Source of the DNA: JAWWPG01 sp038254365
GTDB taxonomy: Bacteria > Actinomycetota > Actinomycetes > Propionibacteriales > Nocardioidaceae
NCBI GenBank assembly: GCA_038254365.1
Contig: JBBSGI010000002.1
Span: 1 to 64,000 of the forward strand
Direction of reading: 5' to 3'
Length of the DNA: 64,000 bases
Part shown: one piece after another, positions 1-7,629 of the stretch
How positions within the stretch are numbered: position 1 is the stretch's first letter
How the letters are laid out: every line of letters begins with the position of its first letter
Notes under the pieces: model-generated
The model's input: the letters and a program-made list of their open reading frames with translations, nothing else
Told to the model about the DNA's origin: nothing
The model's database searches: none
Position numbers and translations under genes: made by a program

Positions 1-102
1 GGCTCGCCGACCCCACCCCAGCGCTACCGCTCGCCGGTTCAGACGTGATGCCGAGCCGGCGTCACCCCCGGAACGAAGCCCGGGGCCCATTCACCCCTAC
101 GA

Positions 103-121
103 CGACCTGCCGAGCAGGTCG
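103..121. other. Perfect 8-bp hairpin upstream of rpsM
   Basis: CGACCTGC, a 3-nt loop, then GCAGGTCG. It lies 64 nt upstream of the rpsM start. It has no U-tract, so it could be a terminator or attenuator after the upstream gene or a leader structure. Nothing else is visible in bases 1-184; rpmJ and infA, which often precede rpsM, are not in the window. Confidence 0.35.
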
Positions 122-184
122 CCCGTCGGAGGTAAGGGACGCGACGCGCATGACACCTTCGAGGAACGAAAGGGCAACCGCCTG

Positions 185-562
185 ATGGCACGTCTCGTCG
201 GTGTGGACCTCCCGCGTGACAAGCGCGTCGAGATCGCTCTCACCTACATCTATGGAATCGGCAGGACCCGCGCCCTAGGGCTGCTGGCCGCGACCGGGGT
301 CAACCCGGATATGCGCGTCCACGAGCTCGGTGATGAGGAGCTGGTGAAGCTCCGTGACCACATCGAAGCGCACTTCCAGGTCGAGGGTGACCTGCGCCGT
401 GAGGTCAGCGCCGACATCCGGCGCAAGGTGGAGATCGGCAGCTACCAGGGCCGCCGGCACCGCCAGGGACTGCCGGTCCGCGGCCAACGCACCAAGACGA
501 ACGCACGCACCCGCAAGGGTCCGAAGCGCACCGTCGCCGGCAGGAAGAAGGCCGGCAAGTGA
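185..562 (+). CDS. rpsM: 30S ribosomal protein S13
   Basis: S13 sits in the head of the small subunit, where it contacts 16S rRNA, the P-site tRNA and the B1 intersubunit bridges. The 125 residues match the usual family length. The N-terminus (MARLVGVDLPRDKRVEIALT, then YIYGIGRTRA) is the typical S13 start with its helix-hairpin region. The basic tail (RGQRTKTNARTRKGPKRT) is the canonical rRNA/tRNA-binding end. GAAAGGG at 168-174 is a ribosome binding site 10 nt before the ATG. It is the first gene here of the rpsM-rpsK-rpsD-rpoA-rplQ operon and is followed by an unusually long, repeat-bearing spacer before rpsK. Confidence 0.98.
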   Translation: MARLVGVDLPRDKRVEIALTYIYGIGRTRALGLLAATGVNPDMRVHELGDEELVKLRDHIEAHFQVEGDLRREVSADIRRKVEIGSYQGRRHRQGLPVRGQRTKTNARTRKGPKRTVAGRKKAGK

Positions 563-583
563 CACATTGGACTGGTTTCGTGG

Positions 584-665
584 CCGGTTTGCCTGTCACG
601 TGTCTCTCGCCCCCGGCTTCCCTGTCTGGGGTCACCATCCCGGCTTCGCTGTCTGGGCTCACCTG
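584..665 (+). repeat. Degenerate 27-nt tandem repeat in the rpsM-rpsK spacer
   Basis: Two adjacent 27-nt units (612-638 and 639-665) share about 23 of 27 positions around the core CCCGGCTTC-CTGTCTGGG-TCACC. A shorter, more diverged third unit (CCGGTTTGCCTGTCACG) begins at 584. The repeat fills most of the 138-nt gap between rpsM and rpsK and ends before the rpsK ribosome binding site at 688-692. No function is evident. Confidence 0.6.
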
Positions 666-700
666 CTCGTTCCCTACTCGTCGTCTCAGGAGCTTCTGAC

Positions 701-1105
701 ATGCCCCCTAAGTCTCGTACTGCGGGTGCCAAGAAGGTGCGCCGCAAGGAGAAGAAGAACGTCGCCGCGGGCCACGCCCATATCAAGAGCACGTTCAACA
801 ACACGATCATCACGATCACCGACCCCTCGGGCGGAGTTATCTCCTGGGCCAGCGCCGGCACCGTCGGCTTCAAGGGCTCCCGCAAGTCCACCCCGTTCGC
901 CGCGCAGATGGCCGCCGAGGCCGCCGGGCGCCGGGCGATGGAGCACGGCATGAAGAAGATCGACGTCTTCGTGAAGGGACCTGGCTCCGGTCGGGAGACC
1001 GCCATCCGGTCGCTGGGCGCGGTCGGCCTCGAGGTCGGCACGATCCAGGACGTCACGCCGAGCCCCCACAACGGTTGCCGCCCTCCCAAGCGGCCTCGTG
1101 TCTAG
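701..1105 (+). CDS. rpsK: 30S ribosomal protein S11
   Basis: S11 forms part of the platform of the 30S subunit, near the mRNA exit and the anti-Shine-Dalgarno end of 16S rRNA. The 134-residue product has the family body (GHAHIKSTFNNTIITITDPS, GSRKSTPFAAQMAAEAAGRR) and the diagnostic C-terminus PHNGCRPPKRPRV. The basic N-terminal stretch rich in Lys/Arg (residues 4-19) is typical of actinobacterial S11. The start is ATG, with AGGAG at 688-692 spaced 8 nt. It is second in the alpha operon, 31 nt before rpsD. Confidence 0.98.
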   Translation: MPPKSRTAGAKKVRRKEKKNVAAGHAHIKSTFNNTIITITDPSGGVISWASAGTVGFKGSRKSTPFAAQMAAEAAGRRAMEHGMKKIDVFVKGPGSGRETAIRSLGAVGLEVGTIQDVTPSPHNGCRPPKRPRV

Positions 1106-1136
1106 CCGCCGAGCAAGAGAAGGAGACTGATCACCC

Positions 1137-1745
1137 GTGGCCCGCTATACCGGTCCCATGACGAAGAAGTCCCGCCGCTTGGGGGTCGACCTCATCGGTG
1201 GAGATGCGGCATATGAGAAGCGTCCCTATCCACCCGGCCAGCACGGCCGCGGCCGGGTCCGGGAGTCGGAATACCGCAACCAGCTGATGGAGAAGCAGAA
1301 GGCGCGGTACACGTACGGCGTGCTGGAGAAGCAGTTCATCCGCTACTACCACGAGGCGAGCCGCCGTCCTGGTAAGACCGGTGACAACCTGCTACAGATG
1401 CTCGAGTGCCGCCTGGACAACGTCGTCTACCGTGCCGGCTTAGCCCGGACCCGGCGGCATGCGCGTCAGCTGGTCAACCACGGCCACTTCCTGGTAAACG
1501 GCCACAAGGTCGACATCCCATCGTTCCAGGTGTCCGCCCATGACGTGATCGACGTACGGTCGAAGTCGGTCGAGATGACGCCGTTCATCATCTCTCGCGA
1601 GACCCACGGCGAGCGCCTGGTGCCCGCCTGGCTCGAGGTCATCACCAACAAGATGCGGGTGCTGGTCCACCAGCTTCCGGTGCGGGCGCAGATCGACGTG
1701 CCCGTGCAGGAGCAGCTCATCGTCGAGTACTACTCCAAGAAATAA
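1137..1745 (+). CDS. rpsD: 30S ribosomal protein S4 (zinc-free type)
   Basis: S4 is a primary 16S rRNA-binding protein that nucleates 30S body assembly. In many bacteria it also regulates the alpha operon by binding its mRNA. The 202-residue product starts MARYTGPMTKKSRRLGVDL and carries the S4 RNA-binding domain around residues 93-150 (RLDNVVYRAGLA, ARQLVNHGHFLVNG). The N-terminal domain lacks the CxxC...C zinc ligands of the C+ form; the only Cys visible is in LECRLDN. It is therefore the C-minus, zinc-independent paralogue. The start is GTG, with AAGGAG at 1120-1125. Confidence 0.97.
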   Translation: MARYTGPMTKKSRRLGVDLIGGDAAYEKRPYPPGQHGRGRVRESEYRNQLMEKQKARYTYGVLEKQFIRYYHEASRRPGKTGDNLLQMLECRLDNVVYRAGLARTRRHARQLVNHGHFLVNGHKVDIPSFQVSAHDVIDVRSKSVEMTPFIISRETHGERLVPAWLEVITNKMRVLVHQLPVRAQIDVPVQEQLIVEYYSKK

Positions 1746-1853
1746 GTCCACGGGGCTCCACCCCAGACCCCGGTTGTGGTCACCTCCGCACCGGATCCGC
1801 AACACAAGAGCTGTGCCGTCATATGAAGGTCGGTACAGGAAGGAAGCGTTACT

Positions 1854-2864
1854 GTGCTTATCGCTCAGCGTCCCACCCTGGCCGAGGAAGTCGTCACCGA
1901 CCACCGCTCGCGCTTCTCGCTCGAGCCGCTGGAGCCCGGCTTCGGCTACACCCTCGGCAACTCCCTCCGTCGTACCCTGCTGTCGTCGATTCCCGGCGCC
2001 GCCGTCACGTCGATCCGCGTCGACAACGTGCTGCACGAGTTCTCGACGATCTCAGGCGTGACCGAGGACGTCACCGAGATCATCCTCAACCTCAAGCAGC
2101 TCGTGGTTTCCTCCGAGCACGACGAACCAGTCACGATGTACCTGCGCAAGCAAGGCCCCGGTGAGGTCACCGCGGCCGACATCGCACCACCGGCCGGCGT
2201 CGAGGTGCTCAACCCTGAGCTGGTGCTCGCGCACCTGAACGACAAGGGCAAGCTCGACATGGAGCTGGTCGTCGAGCGCGGCCGCGGCTATGTCTCTGCC
2301 GTCCAGAACAAGAACGCCGACACCGAGATCGGCCGGATGCCGATCGACTCGATCTACTCGCCAGTGCTCAAGGTGACCTACAAGGTCGAGGCGACCCGAG
2401 TCGAGCAGCGCACCGACTTCGACAGGTTGATCATCGACGTCGAGACCAAGCCATCGATGCAACCGCGGGACGCTCTGGCGTCGGCCGGCAAGACGCTGGT
2501 CGAGCTGTTCGGCCTGGCGCGCGAGCTCAACGTCGAGGCCGAGGGAATCGACATCGGCCCCTCGCCGGTGGACGAGCAGTTGGCCGCCGACCTCGCGCTG
2601 CCGGTCGAAGACCTGCAGCTCACGGTCCGGTCGTACAACTGCCTCAAGCGCGAGGGCATCCATACCGTCGGCGAACTGCTGTCGCGCAGCGAGCAAGATC
2701 TGCTCGACATCCGCAACTTCGGCTCGAAGTCGATCGACGAGGTGAAGGCGAAGCTCGCCGAGATGGGTTTGTCGCTGAAGGACAGCGCTCCCGGCTTCGA
2801 CCCGAGCACGGTCGTCGACAACTTCGACGACGACCCGAGCTTCGCGGAAGACGAGCAGTACTAG
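1854..2864 (+). CDS. rpoA: DNA-directed RNA polymerase subunit alpha
   Basis: The alpha subunit dimerises to nucleate assembly of RNA polymerase and contacts UP elements and activators. The 336 residues contain the N-terminal dimerisation domain (FGYTLGNSLRRTLLSSIPG near residue 30) and a flexible linker. The C-terminal domain (about 245-315: YNCLKREGIHTVGELL, DLLDIRNFGSKSIDEVKAKL) holds the helix-hairpin-helix DNA-binding fold. An acidic tail closes the protein. The GTG start is preceded by repeated AGGAAG (1839-1846). It is fourth in the ribosomal operon, with an 86-nt gap to rplQ. Confidence 0.98.
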   Translation: MLIAQRPTLAEEVVTDHRSRFSLEPLEPGFGYTLGNSLRRTLLSSIPGAAVTSIRVDNVLHEFSTISGVTEDVTEIILNLKQLVVSSEHDEPVTMYLRKQGPGEVTAADIAPPAGVEVLNPELVLAHLNDKGKLDMELVVERGRGYVSAVQNKNADTEIGRMPIDSIYSPVLKVTYKVEATRVEQRTDFDRLIIDVETKPSMQPRDALASAGKTLVELFGLARELNVEAEGIDIGPSPVDEQLAADLALPVEDLQLTVRSYNCLKREGIHTVGELLSRSEQDLLDIRNFGSKSIDEVKAKLAEMGLSLKDSAPGFDPSTVVDNFDDDPSFAEDEQY

Positions 2865-2951
2865 TCCGAGCGAGCTCGGCCGAAACTGCTCGGACAGCGA
2901 AGCGATCACGTGAGACCGAGTACCTGATCCGGCTCGGAGAAGGAGAGCGAC

Positions 2952-3701
2952 ATGCCCGCCCCCACCAAGGGTAAGCGCCTCGGCGGCAGCCCGGCGCACC
3001 AGAAGGCAATCCTGAGCAACCTGGCCACGAGCCTGTTCGAGCACGGCGCGATCACGACGACGGAGGCGAAGGCCCGCCGGCTCCGCCCGTTCGCCGAGAA
3101 GCTCATCTCGAAGGCCAAGCGTGGAGACCTGCACAACCGCCGCCAGGTGATGGCGGTCGTCCGCGACAAGACCGTCGTGCACGTGCTGTTCACCGAGATC
3201 GGACCGCGGTACGCCGATCGGCCTGGCGGCTACACCAGGATCACCAAGCTCGGGCCACGCAAGGGCGACAACGCGCCCATGGCGATGATCGAGCTGGTCG
3301 AGGAGGAGTTCACCTCTAAGGCTCGGGCCACCAAGAAGGCGACGCCGGCCAAGACCTCGACCGGGGCAAGGCAGCAGGACGCCGCGGCACCCGTCGGGCC
3401 CACGGTGGAGGAAACCCCGGTGGAGGAAACCCCGGTGCAGGAAACCGCGGTGCAGGAAACCGCGGTGCAGGAGGACCCGGTGCAGGAGGACCCGGTGCAG
3501 GAGGCCCCGGTCGACGGGGCCACCGTGAACGAGCCTGTCCCCGCTCCGACCCAGGTCATCGACGACGACCAGGTCGAAGGACAGGAAGCCGTTGCCGAGC
3601 AGGAGAACCGAGGTGACGTGCCGGTCGCTCCCCAGGACGAGACCACGCAAGCGGCCAACGCGCCGAGCGATGAGACTTCCGCCACCGACGACACGAAGTA
3701 A
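2952..3701 (+). CDS. rplQ: 50S ribosomal protein L17 with long repetitive acidic tail
   Basis: L17 lies on the solvent side of the 50S subunit near the exit tunnel. Residues 1 to about 123 are a complete L17 (MPAPTKGKRLGGSPAHQKAI, TKLGPRKGDNAPMAMIELVE). The family is normally 120-200 residues; this protein has 249. The extra 125 residues are acidic and low in complexity. They include seven tandem pentapeptides of the type VQE(T/D)(A/P) at residues 152-186. Actinobacterial L17 proteins often have acidic extensions, but this perfect repeat array is unusual. The start is ATG, with GGAGAAGGAGAG just upstream. It is the last gene of the alpha operon. Confidence 0.96.
   Translation: MPAPTKGKRLGGSPAHQKAILSNLATSLFEHGAITTTEAKARRLRPFAEKLISKAKRGDLHNRRQVMAVVRDKTVVHVLFTEIGPRYADRPGGYTRITKLGPRKGDNAPMAMIELVEEEFTSKARATKKATPAKTSTGARQQDAAAPVGPTVEETPVEETPVQETAVQETAVQEDPVQEDPVQEAPVDGATVNEPVPAPTQVIDDDQVEGQEAVAEQENRGDVPVAPQDETTQAANAPSDETSATDDTK
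3405..3509 (+). repeat. Seven 15-bp tandem repeats inside rplQ
   Basis: Seven in-frame 15-nt units encode VEETP, VEETP, VQETA, VQETA, VQEDP, VQEDP and VQEAP. Neighbouring units are identical in pairs at the DNA level, which points to recent duplication by slippage or unequal exchange. Because the unit is a multiple of three, copy-number change would keep the frame. Confidence 0.85.
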
Positions 3702-3730
3702 CCACCTCAACCCCACGACAGGTCCGTGCC

Positions 3731-3764
3731 GACGACCGTGCCGGTTCGCACGAGCCCCGTCGTC
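3731..3764. terminator. Hairpin between convergent rplQ and reductase genes
   Basis: Nested inverted repeat: GACGAC-CGTGC, 6-nt loop, GCACG, 6-nt bulge, GTCGTC. It sits between two convergent stop codons, as expected of a bidirectional terminator. No U-tract is present. Confidence 0.45.
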
Positions 3765-3812
3765 TCAACGAAGGCCATCAAACGGTTGGCGCCGGCTCAG
3801 GGCACCAATGGC

Positions 3813-5045
3813 TCACGCCTGAGCCACCTCCGCGAGAGGGACGTCTGGATCGGTCAGCCTGGCGGGGTCGACGCTGGAGCCTGAGCGGATCAGCGCCTTA
3901 ACCTCGTCGACGACATCCCAGACGTTGACGTTCATCCCGGCAACCACCCGGTTCTGGTCGTCGAGCCAGAACGCCACGAACTCCCGCCGCTCGACGTCCC
4001 CGCGGGTGGCCACCCGCGAGTACGACCCCGGTGGGGCGTGTCCGACGTACTCCATGCCCAGGTCGTACTGGTCGGTGAAGAAGTAGGGAAGCTCCGTGTA
4101 CGGCGTGCGGCGGCCGAGCATCGTCGCGGCGGCGGCGGTGGGCTGGTTGAGGGCGTTCGCCCAGTGCTCGACCCTGACCCGCCGGCCCAGGACGGGGTGC
4201 AGGTGGTTGGCGATGTCGCCGACCGCGCAGATATCCGGGTCGCTGGTCTGCAACGCCTCGTCGACCAGCACCCCGTCGTCGACCATCAGGCCGGCGTCGA
4301 CGGCGAGTTCCACGTTCGGCAGGGCACCAATGCCGACCAGTACCAGATCCGCCTCGACGTGTGTCCCGTCGGCCAGTCTCACCCCGGTGGTCCGCGCGTC
4401 AGTGGTGGTGATCTCGCTGATCCGTGCGTCGAGGTGGAACTCGACGCCGTGCTCGCGATGCAGGTCGAGGAAGACCTGAGCGAGCTCGGGGCCAAGCACG
4501 CCGAGCGGCAGCGCCCCTGCCTCGAGGACGGTGACCTCGCTCCCCGCCTCCTTGGCGTTCGCGGCGATCTCCATGCCGATCCAGCCACCCCCGATGAGAG
4601 CCACCCGCGCACCGGTCTTGATGGCAGCGGAGATCCGCTCTGAGTCCTCGACGTTGCGAAGCGTCTGGACGCCGGAGGCGCCGCTGCCAGCCATGGAGAA
4701 GGTCCGTGGCCTCGACCCGGTGGCGAGCAGGAGCTTGTCGTACCGTAACGGCCGTCCGTCGTCCAGCGTTACGGCGTGGTCCGCGGGGGCGACGTCAGCG
4801 ACCGACGCGCCCATGATGAGCTTGACGCGGTGGTCTGCGTACCATTCCCAGTCGTGGACGTCCATCTCCTCCCGCGCAGAGGTGCCGGCGAGGTAGCCCT
4901 TGGACAGCGGCGGCCGCTCATACGGCAGGTGTTTCTCCGCGCCCACCAGGGTGAGAGCACCGTCGTACCCCTCCCTCCGAAGCGCCTCTGCAGCCTTGGC
5001 TCCGGCAAGTCCGCCACCCACGATCACGAAGCTGCTGTCAGGCAC
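3813..5045 (-). CDS. FAD/NAD(P)-dependent ferredoxin/rubredoxin reductase-type oxidoreductase
   Basis: Predicted cytoplasmic flavoprotein that moves electrons from NAD(P)H to a ferredoxin-type acceptor, as in dioxygenase and P450 systems. The 410-residue protein opens with the FAD-binding motif VIVGGGLAGAKAAEALR. It has a second Rossmann motif for NAD(P) (VALIGGGWIGMEIAANAKEA near residue 150) and the FAD-closing segment DICAVGDIANH near residue 265. The C-terminal part resembles reductases of the BphA4/ferredoxin-reductase group. GTG is preferred as start because AGGAGG lies 6 nt upstream. No ferredoxin, P450 or oxygenase gene is adjacent, so the partner is unknown. It is convergent with rplQ and divergent from truA. 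Confidence 0.9.
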   Translation of the reverse strand: MPDSSFVIVGGGLAGAKAAEALRREGYDGALTLVGAEKHLPYERPPLSKGYLAGTSAREEMDVHDWEWYADHRVKLIMGASVADVAPADHAVTLDDGRPLRYDKLLLATGSRPRTFSMAGSGASGVQTLRNVEDSERISAAIKTGARVALIGGGWIGMEIAANAKEAGSEVTVLEAGALPLGVLGPELAQVFLDLHREHGVEFHLDARISEITTTDARTTGVRLADGTHVEADLVLVGIGALPNVELAVDAGLMVDDGVLVDEALQTSDPDICAVGDIANHLHPVLGRRVRVEHWANALNQPTAAAATMLGRRTPYTELPYFFTDQYDLGMEYVGHAPPGSYSRVATRGDVERREFVAFWLDDQNRVVAGMNVNVWDVVDEVKALIRSGSSVDPARLTDPDVPLAEVAQA

Positions 5046-5088
5046 GCTGGTCCTCCTTGTTCGGTCGAGCTTGGGCGACGCGAGGCCG

Positions 5089-5181
5089 TCAGCCCGTCAT
5101 CGCGGTGAGAGCCATGAACTCCTGCCGACACCGGGCATCGGTACGCAGCAATCCTTGCAGGGGTGAGGTAACCGTGGTGCA
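5089..5181 (-). pseudogene. Vestigial C-terminus resembling GTP cyclohydrolase I
   Basis: On the minus strand this stretch reads CTTVTSPLQGLLRT-DARCRQEFMAL-TAMTG-stop. The pattern TTxTSxxxGLxxxxxxRxEF matches the C-terminal helix region of FolE (GTP cyclohydrolase I). An in-frame stop lies just upstream and no other FolE part is seen, so this would be a decayed fragment. It sits in the intergenic space between the reductase gene and truA. The match is from memory of the family, over about 30 residues. Confidence 0.4.
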
Positions 5182-5269
5182 GCGAGTCGGTCATGGCGCT
5201 GTTCGCGCCGGTGCCGGCAGAATGCTGCGTGGAGATCAGCACCCGGCGCTGAACCGCGACAATGGAGGG

Positions 5270-6103
5270 ATGGAACCGCGCCCTGCCGTGGCATCGCCGC
5301 CCACCCGGTTGCGTCTCGACGTCGCGTACGACGGCGGCGGCTTCGCCGGTTGGGCGGCGCAGCCGGGACTGCGGACCGTCCAAGGCATCCTCGAGTCGGC
5401 GCTGCAGACGGTGCTGCGCCTACCGGCGGGGAGCTGTCGGCTGATGGTGGCCGGCCGGACCGACGCGGGGGTCCATGCGCGGGGCCAGGTCTGCCATCTC
5501 TCGGTTCCCCTGGGCCCGCCCGACTGCGAGCAGCTCCGGTCACGTCTGAACCGGCTGCTGTACGACGACGTCGTCGTACGGCGAGCCAGCATTGCCCCGC
5601 CCGGATTCGATGCGCGGTTCTCCGCCATCTGGCGCCGCTACTCCTTCCGGGTCTGCGACCAGCCCTCGGCCATCGACCCGCTACGCCGCCATGAGGTCCT
5701 TGGCTGGCCGCGCCCTCTCGACGAGGGGTTGATGAACGAGGCCGCGGAGGCCTTGTTGGGAGAGCACGACTTCGCGGCCTTCTGCAAGCGCCGCGAGGGT
5801 GCCTCCACGATTAGGCAGCTGCGCGAGCTGGCCTGGACCCGTGACGGGTGGCTGCTCACCTGCCGGGTCGTCGCCGACGCCTTCTGCCACCACATGGTGC
5901 GATCGCTGGTCGGCTGTCTGCTCGTCGTCGGTGAGGGCAAACGTGCGCCAGCGTGGGCGGGCGAGGTGCTCTCCTCCCGGGTCCACGATCCGCGGGTGAG
6001 CGTGGTGCCCGCCCGTGGCTTGACGCTCGAGGAGGTTGGTTATCCGCTCGACGGTTTGCTCGCGGCTCGTGCCGCCGAGGCCCGGGCACCTCGGGGCGGT
6101 TGA
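5270..6103 (+). CDS. truA: tRNA pseudouridine(38-40) synthase TruA
   Basis: TruA converts uridines 38-40 of the anticodon stem to pseudouridine. The 277-residue product has the catalytic motif RTDAGVHA at 63-70, with D65 as nucleophile, and the usual length. Family segments include RLRLDVAYDGGGFAGWAAQP and EHDFAAFCKR. The frame is open upstream to 5057, but the upstream residues do not resemble TruA. The ATG at 5270 directly follows GGAGGG; a GTG at 5288 is another option. truA after rplQ is a conserved arrangement, here interrupted by the inverted reductase gene. Confidence 0.95.
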   Translation: MEPRPAVASPPTRLRLDVAYDGGGFAGWAAQPGLRTVQGILESALQTVLRLPAGSCRLMVAGRTDAGVHARGQVCHLSVPLGPPDCEQLRSRLNRLLYDDVVVRRASIAPPGFDARFSAIWRRYSFRVCDQPSAIDPLRRHEVLGWPRPLDEGLMNEAAEALLGEHDFAAFCKRREGASTIRQLRELAWTRDGWLLTCRVVADAFCHHMVRSLVGCLLVVGEGKRAPAWAGEVLSSRVHDPRVSVVPARGLTLEEVGYPLDGLLAARAAEARAPRGG

Positions 6104-6149
6104 CTCCAGCGGGCGCCTCAGCCCCGACGATGTGGCGCTGGCGTGACGA

Positions 6150-6884
6150 GTGTGGCTTGATGGTGAGGTGGCACCCGACGCGACCGAGAGGTCCCTGGAG
6201 TTCGACTCGTGGATCGCCGGTCGGTCTGCTGCGCTGACGCGTTTCGCCTACGTCCTGACGGGCAGCGAGGTCGCCGCGGAGCAGGCACTGGCGTCGGCCT
6301 TGATCGTCGCCGCTGCGACCTGGAAGCGGGTACGGCGCAGTGACGACCCGGAGGCGCACGTCCTACGGCTGGTCGTCCGGGCGCATCTCGCCGGCCGGGG
6401 GCGGTCCCCGCGCAGAGCGTCCCTTGTGGAGCCATCTCCTGCGGAGGCCGAGGGTATCAGCGCTCCGGCCCACGACGGCGATGATGACGACGACGACGAC
6501 GACGACGACGACGAAAGAGCGTGGCAGCTCTGCTCGGTGCTTCCGCCGACGGAGCGGGCCGCGATCGTGCTGCGCTGCTACGCCGAGCAGACCTACCCGC
6601 AGATCGCCGCCACGCTGGACACCAAGGAGGCGGCTGTCCGGGACATCGTCGGGCGCTGTTTCGCCGCGCTCAGCCACTCGGCCCGCGCCGGGCGGCCGCT
6701 TTACCAGCCCGAGACCGCGTTTCGGGAGGCATTCCTCGGGCATGGCGAGGACCCCGGGAACGCTCTGGATCTCGCGTCTCGTGCGCGCCGGAACAGGCAA
6801 CAGCCGCCGTCGCCGACTCCTGGCCGTTGCGGCAGCGGGCGCCGTAGTGCTCGCCGGCACGGCCGCGGTCGCGTCCACATATGA
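6150..6884 (+). CDS. SigE-like ECF RNA polymerase sigma factor with polyaspartate linker
   Basis: Probable ECF sigma factor of the actinobacterial SigE type. Region 2 covers about residues 18-85 (FDSWIAGRSAALTRFAYVLT). Region 4 covers about 124-178 (LPPTERAAIVLRCYAEQTYP, then a helix-turn-helix). The linker between them carries 11 consecutive Asp (111-121) encoded by GAT2-GAC9. The C-terminal 40-60 residues turn Arg-rich and overlap the next gene in another frame, so the true functional end may be earlier. The start is GTG at 6150; a GTG at 6168 is also possible. The downstream overlapping membrane protein is probably its partner, possibly an anti-sigma factor. Confidence 0.8.
   Translation: MWLDGEVAPDATERSLEFDSWIAGRSAALTRFAYVLTGSEVAAEQALASALIVAAATWKRVRRSDDPEAHVLRLVVRAHLAGRGRSPRRASLVEPSPAEAEGISAPAHDGDDDDDDDDDDDERAWQLCSVLPPTERAAIVLRCYAEQTYPQIAATLDTKEAAVRDIVGRCFAALSHSARAGRPLYQPETAFREAFLGHGEDPGNALDLASRARRNRQQPPSPTPGRCGSGRRSARRHGRGRVHI
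6480..6512 (+). repeat. GAC/GAT trinucleotide run (11 Asp codons)
   Basis: Two GAT then nine GAC codons, in frame within the sigma-factor linker. Trinucleotide runs can change length by slippage without loss of frame, altering linker length and charge between regions 2 and 4. Confidence 0.9.
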
Positions 6885-7629
6885 GGGAGGCGACCCGGGG
6901 ACAGCCGCGGACCACCAGCTAGGCGCCCATCCGAAGGGATGGAGAGCCGAGTCCTACAACGGGATACAGCTGTGGGTCCCGTCTTCGTGGGGGTGGGGGG
7001 AGGTGCCACGACGAACCGGCCTTGGCTTGGTCACGTGTGGGGTCGGCGCCTACTCACCGACGGCGGTCAACGTCAACCTGCGCTACCGCCAGACCGACGG
7101 TGGTTATCCACCGTTCGTCGGCCGACCGGTTGCTCCCGGAACGCCGTGCCCGCCGGCTTCACTCCCAACCGCAGCGCACGTGTGGTTCGACTCACCGCTC
7201 GAGGTGGGCCCGGCCCGTGGCGCGACCACGGTGCGGGTGAACGGGGTGACTCGCTTCAACATCACTGTGGCCGACGCGGATCCGGTGGAGCAGCGAGTCA
7301 TTCTAAGGTCGCTCCAACCCGTGACCCTCGACGCCCACGGGTGTCCCCGGGACTCGGCGGGGATCCGCCAGGTCGAGGCCCTGTCGCAGCCCGAGCCGCC
7401 ACCCGTCACCGTCCGCACATTGTCGGTCTGCCTGTACGCCGCGAGCCCGGCCGCCCACCAGGCGCTCTACTACTCGACCCGGATCGAGGGACTGACAGCC
7501 CGGCGGGCGACCGCAAGTCTCCAAGATGCTGCCACCCGGGGGTCGATCCAGGGCTGCCTGGTGACACCCGCCCAGAACCAGGTGATCGTCATCGCCCGGA
7601 CCGCTGTGGCGCCTTGGTCTACGGCGTGA
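6742..7629 (+). CDS. Predicted single-pass membrane protein linked to the sigma factor (apparently frameshifted)
   Basis: Function unknown. From ATG 6742 the product has a short cytoplasmic segment, an Arg cluster (SRRRR) and one membrane helix (LLAVAAAGAVVLAGTAAVAS, about residues 28-47). A roughly 240-residue extracytoplasmic part with several Cys follows. GTG 6781 is an alternative start. It overlaps the 3' end of the sigma gene by about 140 nt, as many sigma/anti-sigma pairs do, but no anti-sigma zinc motif is visible. The frame stops at 7629, whereas coding-like sequence continues in another frame to 7793; see the next entry. The intact protein would be about 350 residues. Confidence 0.6.
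   Translation: MARTPGTLWISRLVRAGTGNSRRRRLLAVAAAGAVVLAGTAAVASTYEGGDPGTAADHQLGAHPKGWRAESYNGIQLWVPSSWGWGEVPRRTGLGLVTCGVGAYSPTAVNVNLRYRQTDGGYPPFVGRPVAPGTPCPPASLPTAAHVWFDSPLEVGPARGATTVRVNGVTRFNITVADADPVEQRVILRSLQPVTLDAHGCPRDSAGIRQVEALSQPEPPPVTVRTLSVCLYAASPAAHQALYYSTRIEGLTARRATASLQDAATRGSIQGCLVTPAQNQVIVIARTAVAPWSTA

Noticed and set aside
1..184. rpmJ or infA upstream of rpsM
   Set aside because: No frame in these bases encodes the Cys/Arg-rich L36 pattern or IF-1; only a hairpin and the rpsM ribosome binding site are seen.
2052..3716. Long minus-strand open frame (554 codons) opposite rpoA and rplQ
   Set aside because: It is antisense to two certain genes, Arg/Leu/Gly-rich and repetitive, and results from high GC content.
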